Positions 21,183 to 32,124 of a stretch of 64,000 nt of DNA are shown piece after piece; position 1 is the first letter of the stretch; every line of letters starts with the position of its first letter. The notes beneath the pieces were generated by a model that ran no database searches, was not told the origin of the DNA, and saw only the letters and a program-made list of their open reading frames with translations. The DNA is from Hesperophylax magnus (taxonomy: Eukaryota; Arthropoda; Insecta; Trichoptera; Limnephilidae). Both the position numbers and the translations under genes were made by a program. The stretch spans positions 3,286,001 to 3,350,000 of the forward strand of contig JAIUSX010000096.1 in the NCBI GenBank assembly GCA_026573805.1, in the 5' to 3' direction.

Positions 21183-23563
21183 TTAGCAGTAGGGACATAA
21201 AAACGTTTTCTCTCCACTATGAGTCAGCATGTAGCGTAGAAATAATTTTTTGCAGTCGGTACATGAAAACGGTTTTACTCCACTATGAGTCAGCATGTGG
21301 TTCGTCAAATATCTCTTTTGAGAAAATGATTTTTTGCAGTCGGAACATGAAAAAGGCTTTTCTCCACTGTGAGTTAGAATGTGCGTCTTCAAAGCATCCT
21401 TTCGATAACATGAATATTTACAGTCAACACAAGAAAAAGCTTTTTCTCCACTGTGAGTCAGAATGTGTCTCTCCAAGCCTACCTTTAGAGAACATGTATA
21501 TGTACAGTCGACACAAGCAAAAGCTTTTTCTCCACTGTGAGTCACCATGTGCCTCTTCAAGTCTGCTTTTCTATAACATGAATATGCACAGTCAACACAA
21601 GAAAAAGCTTTTTCTCCACTGTGAGTCAGCATGTGACTCTTCAAGCCTGCCTTTCCAGAACATGTATATGTACAGTCAACACAAGCGAAAGCTTTTTCTC
21701 CACTATGAGTCAGCATGTGGCTCGTCAAATGGGCCTTTTGTGAAAATAATTTTTTGCAGTCGGTACATGAAAACGGTTTTACTCCACTATGAGACAGCAT
21801 GTGGTTCGTCAAATATCTCTTTTGAGAAAATGATTTTTTGCAGTCGGAACATGAAAAAGGCTTTTCTCCACTGTGAGTTAGAATGTGCGTTTTCAAACCA
21901 TCCTTTCGATAACATGAATATGTACAGTCAACACAAGAAAAAGCTTTTTCTCCACTGTGAGTCACCATGTGCCTCTTCAAAACTTCCTTTCTATAACATG
22001 AATATGTACAGACAACACAAGAAAAAGCTTTTTCTCCACTGTGAGTCAGCATGTGACTCTTCAAGTATGCCTTTCGAGAACATGTATATGTACAGTCGAC
22101 ACAAGCAAAAGCTTTTTCTCCACCGTGAGTCAGCATGTGCATCTTCAGATTTGCTGTACTCGAATAGTTACAGTAAGTACATTTAAAAGTTTTAACTCCA
22201 GCGTGGTCGCGGAAGTGAACTTCTAACTTTGATTCAGAAGAGCAGGAATTTCCCAGACGCGTCTTCAGATTTGTTGTTAAGTCTGCAGAAGAAAGTTTTA
22301 TGGAAGTTTATTAAATCAATTCAAAACAGAAATTATTTATAAAATTAAACTTGTGAATTAACAAAGAATACTTGATTTTACCTGGTATCGGGGTAATTCT
22401 TTCAGACTGTTCTAAGCATTGTTTTTTAACATCTAGCAGGTCTATGTCTATTTCTGTAAAGGTAATTCCCCCTCCATCTTGTTCTCGAGGCCCTGGTTCT
22501 GCCTTGATGGGAGCAGTTTCCACATTAATTCCACCTGTTATATAATATATGATAATTAACATAAGGTAACTTGAGGTGATAAGAAGGACCCCAGATGCCC
22601 GCTTCTGGGATCGATGCTTTCACCGGAGACACCTTTAAACGGGAGCGTTTGATTTTCAATTATTGTTTCCTGCACCAATAACACATTTTCATTAGTTCTT
22701 TGTGATTCACAAATCACATCGAAAGAGAGCACATTGACAGAGAAGTAAATGAAGTTTTTTAGCCTTAAAAACCTTTAGGAATCATGAAGTTTTAGCGGGA
22801 ATTATTTGGGGCATAAAAGTTTGTTACGTCTAGCAATTTCCTGTAAGGTTAATTTAACGTGTTCTATTACACGGAAATGAACTGTAAATCAAATCCACAA
22901 GAAATATGACAGTGTAAAGCTCATTCAATTGGGTTTAAAAAATCACGGGAAATGTGGAATGATAGAAACAGCCTACCTTGAATTCCCATGAATCCCGGCA
23001 GTAGGGCTGTCGACTAACTTGCACTATTCACAGGGTGAAATTTCCTCCAAAACGAGATAATCTGATTTTGAAATTTGCAAACAGAGCACAAAGCGTGTGA
23101 ATATACGACGAGGACACGACGATTACACCTTCTTGCCACACGACACGAATACGAATGTCGACTTGCGACAATTTACAATGCAACAAATCATCTTCTTTCA
23201 ATGTGAGTAAGGCTGTTTTTAAGGAAGGAACTGGATAGTAGGTATGATAGTAAATGATGGGAAAAATGGTAAATATTATCCAAAACTGTTTCAATACTAA
23301 ACATTTAACGGAAATACAAAAGCAACTTATGTTTGGATGTACAGGTAGAGATCATTTTGTTTATATGCATTACTCTTTGTAACGTTCTATTCCACAATAA
23401 ACAGGAATTTAGATATCTACAGTTTTACATAATATGTTCCATAAACTTACTAGCCGTCGGAGTACTTTCGACATACTGCAAACATTTCTACTTTACCTGC
23501 GTCTTCTTTCTGGGACCCTGTCTCCGTCTTGATGCAAACACTCTCTGGGTTGGGAAGATCCAT
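21183..23563 (-). CDS. C2H2 zinc-finger protein, three exons
   Basis: Exons on minus: 23563-23497, 22534-22382 and 22282-21183, with GT/AG introns and both introns in phase 1, giving 439 residues. Exons 1-2 encode a short acidic module with no fingers: MDLPNPESVCIKTETGSQK, then ETAPIKAEPGPREQDGGG and TEIDIDLLDVKKQC. It contains two SUMO-type sites (IKTE, IKAE). Exon 3 holds a first degenerate finger (CTYCNYSSTANLKMHMLTH) and about ten regular C2H2 fingers joined by SGEKAF/SGEKPF linkers; a further finger near the end is about six residues short and the protein stops at CPYC. Fingers fall into two types (CVDCTYSC... and CSDCKKSF...) repeated in blocks, which points to multi-finger duplication. 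Likely a nuclear DNA-binding regulator; targets are unknown. The truncated end leaves open whether it is functional. Confidence 0.8.
22535..23496 (-). other. Intron 1 of the zinc-finger gene
   Basis: Donor GTAAAG after exon 1 and acceptor ATAACAG before exon 2. About 960 bp. No gene recognised inside. Confidence 0.65.
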
Positions 23564-23639
23564 GGCACTGTTATGTGATGGTTACTTGTCGAAGCTCACA
23601 AAATGGACCTGAAACAGAAATGACTTGTGTGAATTATTT

Positions 23640-23740
23640 GTTAGTACATCTCTATCCTCGATAAAGTTGAAAACATTATAAATTTGGGTGTTATTATTGA
23701 AACAAATCTAAATTGGAAATCGCAAATAAACAAACTATAT
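23640..23740 (+). mobile_element. Small LINE RT fragment
   Basis: It encodes LGVIIETNLNWKSQINKL, which matches the conserved LG(V/I)IxDxxLxWxxHI stretch downstream of RT block D in Jockey-like LINEs. Very short, so low confidence. Confidence 0.4.
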
Positions 23741-23749
23741 CTAAATGAA

Positions 23750-24860
23750 GATATTTTACGGACTACTAATTGCAATCGATTATCGTGTTCATTGTGCAAC
23801 GAACTCCCGGAGTTGCTCGGGGACTAATAAGTGGTTATATTATAAGGTTTAGCCAACGTTAGCAATGCTATTTAATTCGACTTATGCTGCTATTTGATAT
23901 ATCGTCTAAGCGTACAGAACATAAACGATATATATGTAGCATGTCAGATCTATGAAGTTCTGAGTAAATGATTATAGTTAAGAAGTCACATTTAGTACGT
24001 ACAGCGCCGTTACCTACGTGCTCTGGTAAGCACGAACAGAAATTTCCCAAGACATTATTTTAAGTGCCAAGCTTAATCGCTACCAACAAAATTTTCTAAT
24101 ACAAAAGGATGGAGAGGTCCTTCCTTCCCATAAAATTTACAAGATAAAAAACAGAAACATTCGATAAAAAAATTTCGTAATTTTTCTTAACTTGACCGCA
24201 CGGAACTGAGAACCGATGAACGTAAGATGTAATTGTAACCACTGGTTTGATGCCAACTTTCTAGGTGGGCGGCTCCATAGTGCGACGGCGGGATACCACC
24301 TGGATTATCGAGGGTTGAGTTTTCTGCAAACATTTTTTCTAATAAGTTGAAGGATTCCTTATTCTTATTAAAGTAACGCTTTCTTACTCTAACCACCCGT
24401 ATTATCGTATATTTGATCCGTCAATCTAGTGTTTATCATTTTATTTTACATTATTTCAATGAATATCTACGAAATACAAATATAAAGTAAGGTAGACGTC
24501 ACGATGACAGTTCAAACATCCATCGGATAGCCAGGGCTGAAGTTAGCAAATGGATTCTCTAACTTACTGTACTTATTGGGTTAGTTGAGCTAGAACCACG
24601 AAAGGGTGTAAAAAGTTTGCGGAAGTCCAAATTATAGCTCATCGGTCACTTAGTTTGCTTTGGAACAACATGAAGTGCTTAAACTATACGAAATGCTTGA
24701 TTTACTAGCGTGGTGAAGCAGTAAGAGCCACATTATGTAGATTATAAAGAAACGGGACGACATGTTTCAAAGAGACGAAAGCACGCTTCATAAAAAAGTT
24801 AGATGATAAATAGACAATATGGAGACGTGACTAGGAAAGAGTGAAACATATTGATTTATA
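23750..24860. other. No gene seen
   Basis: About 1.1 kb upstream of the minus-strand zinc-finger gene. It may contain its promoter, but I see no TATA-type element I would defend. Short ORFs are unconvincing. Confidence 0.4.
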
Positions 24861-24864
24861 GAAT

Positions 24865-25056
24865 GTACTTACTGACCGCAATGTTACACGGCAAGTTTTT
24901 ATTTCAGGAACAAGTGTGAACACCTAAGATATTAATCTTGATTAAATTTCCAACAAAACCAGGTTCTTTATCTAAATTCTTTTTTGACAGCTAGGCCATA
25001 GATTTTCGAAAAAACAGATGGTTAGTTTACGACTTTCTTCTTACGGTAGGTACTGG
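24865..25056 (+). repeat. Interspersed repeat, partner of 29688-29861
   Basis: It starts GTACTTACTGACCG and ends TTACGGTAGGTACTGGA; the same sequence, clearly diverged in the middle, is present inverted at 29688-29861. It includes TTATTTCAGGAACAAGTGTG and ATTCTTTTTTGACAGCT. It is non-coding, and its nature (MITE or LTR fragment) is unknown. Confidence 0.65.
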
Positions 25057-25239
25057 ATCTACAAATAACATTTTTTTTCAATGTTTCAAAGCTGCCAATC
25101 GATTTCACTATCGATTCATTTCAGCAGTTATTAATAATAAAAAATAACTACCATTTATGAGTGTTTTCTCGTCTGACGTAAGGCCTTTGATCGCGTTTCT
25201 GTTATGGAAAAACTAATACAATTGAATTCAATGGGCAAA

Positions 25240-25540
25240 AGCTTGTTATTACTCTACTCAAGGGAGTTTAATATTAATACTATGCATGTAAAAGAAAAGG
25301 AGGAACGAGAAAAAAAGTTACTTAATTACAAATACTATTCAAAATTTATTTAAAAAAAGTATAAAATTAAGGGTTAGTCTTAATCTAGGCTTAATACTAG
25401 TCTTAAATTATAATTCGTAAAATTAATTGTCCTTTTACTTAATCCTAAATTATTTTTCATTCAATGTCTTAACATACAAAAATTGTTCAGGCACTTCCCT
25501 TTACGATGATGCTGGATCCTTCACGTTCGCACATATCACT
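25240..25540 (+). repeat. Interspersed AT-rich repeat, partner of 48616-48962
   Basis: It begins TATTACTCTACTCAAGGGAG and ends near CCTTTACGATGATGCTGGAT. The inverse sequence is found at 48616-48962 with the same order of blocks (AAAGAAAAGGAGGAACGAG, AGGACAATTAATTTTA-like, GTTCAGGCACT). No coding capacity was recognised. Confidence 0.65.
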
Positions 25541-25630
25541 GATAACACAAGCGGCAACTTGGGCTGGTTCCGAAGGGCGGAATTAGTTCAGCCTGGGCCA
25601 AGGCTCCAAAGGGCGGAGTCGGCAGGCAGC

Positions 25631-25795
25631 AACTTCTGAGAGGGCAGCTTCCTGAGCGGAAGAGCCTCGGCGACCGCTTCAAGGGGGAGGGCAGGAGGTT
25701 TCTCAGCGTAGGCGAGATGGTAACTCCTGAGAGGGCAGCTTCCTGGGCGGAAGAGCCTTGGAGACCCATCGAAGGGGGGAGAGCAAGAGTTGGCG
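25631..25795 (+). repeat. GC-rich tandem repeat, period about 101 bp
   Basis: A complete unit from 25631 and a partial unit from 25732 share AACT(T/C)CTGAGAGGGCAGC followed by TTCCTG(A/G)GCGGAAGAGCC. The surrounding 25560-25880 is GC-rich, unlike the rest of the window. No gene is evident in it. Confidence 0.75.
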
Positions 25796-26059
25796 GTCGA
25801 GGAACCTCCTGCTCCTGAGGCGAGAGGGTGACTGTTGGTTGCGGAATCAGTTCTTCAGCCGCGCGATCCGGCGACGCACGCCTGTGGTGTAGTTCTAGGT
25901 TTGCTTTCTAATTTTTTTATGGCGGTTGCCGGCCATTTAATACACTAAATATTTAAGGTCTAATAATCCGAACTGCCAACTACATCTGCGTGTAAAATAA
26001 CGGATACATATGCGGGCGCACGTGTTCAATTTGGTCGTTCTGTGAATTCAAGTCACGTA

Positions 26060-27867
26060 AATACTTTATTTATTTATTTATTTAACGCCCAGAGGGCTTT
26101 TACATGTGGGTGGTACAAATTTAATGACAGTTTTGAAACATAAGAAAGAAAAGAAAGAAATAATAAAAATAAAATTACATAAGTATATGCGAGAAACAAA
26201 ATTAAAAATAACAAGAACATAAATTAAAAAATACAGCGATTTGACTGGTTTACAAAAATATAACTTCCATTTAGGAATAGTATTGAAATAGGTCTTTTAC
26301 ATAATCCACAAAATTCGCAAAGTTAATATTGAATATATCGACATCACCTAAGTATTGGTTTCCCATAGTGTGAAACCGTTGTATTGGGGAGTTCGCAATG
26401 TAATTGCGCTTATGTGTGTTGCAGTGGAATAGTGTATTTTGTCGTGTTGTTATTGTAGGTATTCGTAAGTTTATGAGTTGCAGAAGTTCGCAACAGTCGA
26501 ATTTAGAGTTTAGAATCTTGAATAAAAAAGTTAAGTCGTTTATTTTACGCCTGTCTTCCAATGTGTGTATTTTTAGAGTGTTTAATAAGAAATGATATTG
26601 TAAGTCTTCTAGTGGGATATTTAATTTAAAATTTATAAAACGCAGAAAATTTTTTTGTATTCGCTCAATGTTATTAATGTGAATTTTGTAAGAGGGAAAC
26701 TACTGAGTTATATTCAATTATGCTTCTAACTAGAGATATGTATAACAGTTTAATGGCTTGTATGGAGTTAAACTTTTTAGTTGTTCTTAATACGAAGCCT
26801 AGTGTTTTCATGCCTTTGTTTACAATTTGGTGGATATGATTGGCGAAACTTAGTTTTTCATCCAAAATAATTCCGAGATCTCTCATTTCCGTGACTCTTT
26901 CTAAAGCTGTATTGTTAAAGGAATATTCAAATAAAACAGGATTTTTATTTCTGCAGAAAGTCAGGGTTTTGCATTTGTCTACATTTAAAAACAGATTATT
27001 TTGTACGCACCAATCTTTAAACTTATTAATATTTGATTGTAGTATTTGGCAATGATTTACATCAGTTATTTTTTGTATAACTTGATGTCATCAGCAAAGA
27101 GCAATACCTCGACATCGTCGAAGCAATTTGTTATATCGTTAATGAAAATGAGAAACAAAACCGGACCAAGGTGACTACCTTGCGGTAGGCCACTGGTCGC
27201 ACAGAAAGCTTTCGATAGCAAAGATTTTATTTTAACAAATAGTTTACGATTAGTTAAATAGCTAGTAAACCATTTTAGTATGTTGTCTCTTACTCCTAGG
27301 GCAAATAGTTTTCGGGTTAGTAGTTTATGGGATACTTTGTCGAATGCTTTTGAAAAGTCTGTATATATGCAGTCGACTTGTTTATTTTTTGCAAAAGATT
27401 CTAATATAAAGTTTTGAAATATTGTTACGTTAGTTGCGGTTGATCTACCTTTGATAAAACCGTGTTGTTTTTGGTCGATTAGTTTTATTAATTTGGGATA
27501 GATTTCATCAAGGACCATTGATTCAAAAAGTTTAGAAAGTACTGACTGTATACAAATGGGGCGATAATTGGTTATGTCAGTGTCGTCTCCTTTTTTGAGG
27601 ATAGGTGTAATGAAGCTCGATTTCCAGTGGCTTGGAAAATATCCAAGGAACAAGAGGCGGTTGAATAGTACTGTAAGCGGTTTAGATAATGCATTGGAGC
27701 ATTTTTTAAGGAATATTGGTGAAATGTTGTCTGGGCCAGCAGATTTGTCAGTGTCTAAGGAAAGTAATTTCTGTTCGCAAGATTTTTGTGTGATATGGCA
27801 ATTTGTTAAGTGTGTAGTATTACTAAATTTGTATTCGGGTATTTTATCATCGGGGGTTTCTACTTAG
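26060..27867 (-). mobile_element. Jockey-like LINE, 5'-truncated
   Basis: ORF2 on minus from about 27867 to 26271. It has SAGPDNISPIFLKKC, then RT blocks FITPILKKGDDTDITNYRP, block A CIYTDFSKAFDKVSH, block B GLPQGSHLGPVLF, block C LLFADDIKLY, and the C-terminal domain to a stop at 26271. The frame is broken near 27066 and between 26674 and 26561. The 3' end has the hairpin GCCCTCTGGGC and a (TAAA)n tail at 26066. The 5' end is truncated at about 27867, so the endonuclease is missing. Confidence 0.85.
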
Positions 27868-28014
27868 GGATATATCGAGCTTTTCAAGACTTTTCAAGAC
27901 CCGTTTATAATATAAATAAGCTGTAAGAATAAGCGGTAAAGCCCTGGGCCGTAGAAATCGAAGATAAGAAACCTGTGTATCCGTTTATAATAGATGGCAA
28001 TAATCTGTTATTTT

Positions 28015-29230
28015 TTTCCATACCTAACTGAAAAGATTTAGGTTCATCCCGAGCGAAATGACGAAAACGGTAATTATACCAATTATTAAATCAACAAAAC
28101 TTGATCCATCCGTTTTCAATAACTACCGACCGATTTCACTCTCGACCGCCCTGGCAAGAATATTTGAAAAAAATTATCGACGGTCGTAACAGACCATCTA
28201 AAGACAGAGGATAACCAGTTCGGATTTAAATCTGCACTGTCAACATATATGGCAATATATTCCTTAAAAGAAACCATCAGCTATTCTTAACAAAGGAAAA
28301 CGCCAATCTATACCTGCTTTCTGAATCTAAGCAAAGATGTGAAGATTTTGCAAATAATCTTAACCTTGTATATTTATCACGTGCAAATCAATTTTTTTAT
28401 TATTATTTTTTTTTTTTTATTGAATAAATAGTTAATACATAATATCAACAAACAAGTCCTGCTAAGCCGATTGAATTGGCTTGTCAACAGGTGCTTAAAG
28501 TTAGTTTCAAATACATTTTTTAAAGTTATAATTTACATCTTATATCTACAGAATTAACAATTTTTTCATACAATTTTTCATACATATCAAAATAAATATT
28601 TTTTTTCCGATAGCCAATTTTTCACCATATATTTAACCTTATTCATAGATTTACATTGCTTTATAGTGTCAGGTAATAATTAATAGTTATGGTTTTCAAA
28701 TGCAAAAACGAAAACATGCTTACACCTTCAGTATGGCTAGATGGAAAAAATGGATGTTAGTCGTAGCGTCAAATACCTGGGACATATTATCACAGACGAC
28801 CTGAAAGACATCGAGGATATGGAAAGGCGAAGAAAAGCGAAATCCGTTAGAGCAGGTATGCTGTCAAGGCGTTTTAATTTTTGCAATACAAACGTGAAAA
28901 ATATACTTTTCAATGCATATTGCACTTTGCTGTACACGTCAGAACTGTGGGTGGATTACACTTCATCCCAATGGCATAAGCTAAAAGTTGCTTACAATAA
29001 TGCATATCGCCAACTATTCCGCCTACCGAGATACTGCAGCGCCACGGAAATGTTCCTGGAGGGACGAGTACACTCTTTCAGAGCGCTTCTCCGCCATCAC
29101 ATGGGAAACTTATGGCGCAGACTACGCCAATCAAGTAACAAATTCATCACTGTCATGGTTTCCTGGATGGAGTTCCATCTTATGGCCCTCTGGAGACGGG
29201 AGATGTGCAAATATGCCCCATAAACGGCTG
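28015..29230 (+). mobile_element. LINE fragment, interrupted
   Basis: The plus strand encodes an RT segment (VIIPIIKSTKLDPSVFNNYR, then ISLSTALARIFEK and EDNQFGFKSALST) up to about 28290. After a deletion and an inserted tail (28384 to about 28660) the same kind of element resumes with an ORF2 C-terminal part: VKYLGHIITDDLKDIEDMER ... FNAYCTLLYTSELW ... YNNAYRQLFRLPR, ending at 29223. A 1-bp shift lies at about 28745. The RT catalytic centre is missing. Confidence 0.7.
28384..28660 (-). mobile_element. Short LINE- or SINE-like tail (poly-T side)
   Basis: It starts with a long T run (28397-28418), i.e. the poly-A end of a minus-strand insertion, then a hairpin-like TAAGCCGATTGAATTGGCTT and AT-rich sequence. 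No coding part was recognised. It splits the LINE at 28015-29230. The right border is uncertain. Confidence 0.45.
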
Positions 29231-29687
29231 TTCACACTCATTTTTTGTTTGACCTCCTTAACTTTAGTGATGTGACAGCAAATATTTCGAGAGTCGTCGA
29301 GCTCTCGTAGGAGTTCCTTTATTAGTATAAATTATATAGGGTGGGAGACCTTTTACCTCCTTGCCTTAATGCATTTTTAAGAAAAAAGATCTTGAAGAAG
29401 CTCCTGCCCATTGAATCAAATTTTGCTGTTATCCATAAAAAATAGCTAGCGCATTGACGAGTGCTGCTAGGACACTTCATAATAAGCCATAAGAAGCTTT
29501 AGCATTTGGAATAGTGCTGCTGGGACATTCCACAATAATTGTTTACCTTTCTTAGATAGAGAAAACTCCCACATACGGATTTTTTAGTTTTGTTGTACTA
29601 TTAAGAACCACTTAAATGAATAGTAAATTAAATCAATTGGCGTCTTTCAAACATAAATGAATTTGAAAATATTATATTATTCGTTGC
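29231..29687. other. No gene seen; LINE 3' region
   Basis: Probably the 3' untranslated part of the preceding LINE, followed by unidentified sequence containing two AGTGCTGCT(A/G)GGACA(C/T)TC repeats (about 29461 and 29512). Confidence 0.35.
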
Positions 29688-29861
29688 TCCAGTACCTACC
29701 GTAAGGCGAATGTCATAGACTAAACATCTATGACATAGCTGTCAAAAAAGAATCTAGATAATGAAGCTCGATTTGTCGAAAATATAATCCAGGTGAATAT
29801 CACTGTTCACACTTGTTCCTGAAATAAAAACTTGGCGTGGAACATTACGGTCAGTAAGTAC
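29688..29861 (-). repeat. Interspersed repeat, inverted partner of 24865-25056
   Basis: It reads TCCAGTACCTACCGTAAGG at the left and ACATTACGGTCAGTAAGTAC at the right, the reverse complement of 24865-25056. It has a short AT-rich internal difference. Confidence 0.65.
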
Positions 29862-31326
29862 TTGCATGAATAAATATTTTTCATATTATTGTAGAAAGCA
29901 AAATTATTATCTGACATTGGAATTGTGACCAAACGATAGACCATTGAATGGAATGCGGAGTGCTTAGGTGTAAATGGATGATTCGATGCACTGTGGATTA
30001 CAATATCGGTAAAGGAGGGTTTACGAAATAATATGTTAAATTCAAAGCCAGAATCTTAACGAAATAAGTGATGAAGTCGTGTAAAACCAATATTCGGCAC
30101 GCGGCCAGGGTAATGGAGGTAAATACAGTCGTCTTTGCACTAGGAGGCCATTCTTCTGTGGGGTTTATTTCAATTATCCCTCGGGAAGTATCGTCTAGAA
30201 AAGTAAAATTTGGTGCCTGCCGCTAATTTTACAGTTGAAAGTGTTATAATTTTTTCAAACCGTTTTAAACTCTCGACAATCGGGGACAGGTGGATGTTGC
30301 TTATTTCGACCTGGAAAAAGCTTTCGACAAGGTTGACATCGACATTCTTCTAAATAAGATAGCTTCATTTGGTTTTTCCAAAAGACTACTCTGTTTTTTT
30401 GCTTCATATTTTCGAAATCGTAGACAGTTTGTTTTTTATAAGGGTTCCAGTTCTTTTGAATTCATAGATTTTTCTGGAGTTCCTCAGGGGTCTATCCTTG
30501 GACCACTTCTCTTTCTAATTTTTACTAACGATATTGGTTCAGTCATCACACATTCGCTGTATTTACTATTTGCAGATGACTTGAAACTATATCGCTCAAT
30601 AAAAAACCATCTTGACTGTATTCTCCTTCAACGTGACATTGACTCCGTCTCAAACTGGGCCAAAATAAATGGCTTGAACTTCAGTACACCCAAGTGCAAT
30701 ATCGTCTCGTATACAAGATCAAAGAATCCGCATGTATTTGAATATAAAATCAATGAAATTATTCTCCAACACCTAAACCAAATCAAAGATATAGGAGTTA
30801 TTTACGACAGCAAACTAACTTCTCACCAACACATCGATGATTTAATAAGCAGAGCATACAGGCTTCTCGGCTTCGTAATTAGGAACTCATATCCGTTTCG
30901 TAACACAAAAACACTGACGTTATTATATAATACACTAGTCCTAAGTGTACTTGAATCAAACTCGATCATCTGGGCTCCACATGAATTAACATATTATACT
31001 TTGCGCATTGAAAGAGTCCATAAAAAAATGTAAAGGTTTTTATTCTCGTGGATCTATGGACGTTACTCTTGGCTTTACCCAACGATTTATATATTAGGCA
31101 TGACCAATTACCACTCCCTAGAGACACGTAGAGGTATTGCTTTGCTTAAATATTTTTTTCAACTAATAAACGGTCACTTATCTAATAATGAGATACTGGC
31201 CCAATTAAATTTATTTTTTTTTTTTTTTCGAAGAAAACTTCTTCTAACTGCTTTTCACTTTGTGATGGCATTATTTATTTTTTATTAAAACACAAATAAC
31301 TTAGTTTACATCACTTTATTTCGATA

Positions 31327-31374
31327 CAAAATCTCAACATGTTTCGTGAACCAAGTTCACATCATCAGGAGCAC
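31327..31374 (-). ncRNA. Hammerhead-ribozyme-like motif, left arm
   Basis: Mirror copy of the motif at 31783-31830, read on minus: CTC, core CTGATGA, stem II GTGAAC/GTTCAC with TTG loop, GAAAC, stem III ACA/TGT, then T and GAG. Confidence 0.55.
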
Positions 31375-31782
31375 AAGTATACTAAAGTTATAATTAAAAT
31401 TAGGTCTAGAAAGAAGAGGTAGAAGGAGCGGGGAGGGGTAAGAGTGGGGGAGGGTTATTCAAAGTAGGAATTAAAATGTCATTAGACGGGAAAGACCGGG
31501 TAATTGGGAAAATATTTAAAATGGGGTTTATAAAAATTTTTTTTTTTTTTTTTTTAAGAATAAGAATAAGAATAAGAAAACACGTGAATATGAAAGCAGA
31601 TATTATTAATAAACAAAAAATTTTTATAAACCCCATTTTAAATATTTTCCCAATTACCCGGTCTTTCCCGTCTAATGACATTTTAATTCCTACTTTGAAT
31701 AACCCTCCCCCACTCTTACCCCTCCCCGCTCCTTCTACCTCTTCTTTCTAGACCTAATTTTAATTATAACTTTAGTATACTT

Positions 31783-31830
31783 GTGCTCCTGATGATGTGA
31801 ACTTGGTTCACGAAACATGTTGAGATTTTG
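31783..31830 (+). ncRNA. Hammerhead-ribozyme-like motif, right arm
   Basis: In order: stem I strand GTGCTC; core CTGATGA (31789-31795); one extra T; stem II GTGAAC-TTG-GTTCAC; GAAAC (31812-31816); stem III ACA/TGT; the presumed cleavage U; and stem I strand GAG. Type I hammerheads in the tails of Penelope-like elements are established knowledge. The extra base between core and stem II and the very short stem III are deviations, so activity is not assured. Confidence 0.6.
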
Positions 31831-32118
31831 TATCGAAATAAAGTGATGTAAACTAAGTTATTTGTGTTTTAATAAAAAATAAATTTATTTGTACCAGAGT
31901 CTCACTCTCGAGTACGTCATCACAATCTTCTATATAGTAGAGCAAGCCGCACTAATTTATTTATGAACTCACCTGTGGGGAGAGCTACGTGCTTTTTGAA
32001 TGCGGTAGATACAAACATAGATTTATTTTTTGTGTCCTAAAGCGCATTTGCGAGATTTTTGGCTTTGCATATACACTGCATAAATGGTACAATTATAACG
32101 TCTTAGGCTATATTACCT

Positions 32119-32124
32119 GTAATA

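Larger units (their letters stand above)
31217..31880. mobile_element. Penelope-like element: inverted pair of 3' tails
   Basis: Two arms, 31273-31543 and 31614-31884, are reverse complements (the last four bases overlap the right target duplication), around a 70-bp spacer. Each arm encodes the end of a Penelope-like protein (NPILNIFPITRSFPSNDILI, compare NPIFNLF at the end of the element at 37.7 kb), a stop, and an untranslated region with a hammerhead-like motif. Target duplication: AAATTTATTT at 31207-31216 and 31881-31890. The left side carries about 55 extra bases (poly-T, CGAAGAAAACTTCTTC, TTTGTGATGGCATTATTTAT); the last motif recurs in the related tail at 45.87 kb. Confidence 0.8.

Noticed and set aside
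20861..22186. 441-residue plus-strand open frame
   Set aside because: Exact antisense of the C2H2 array; repeats there follow the finger repeats of the minus strand.
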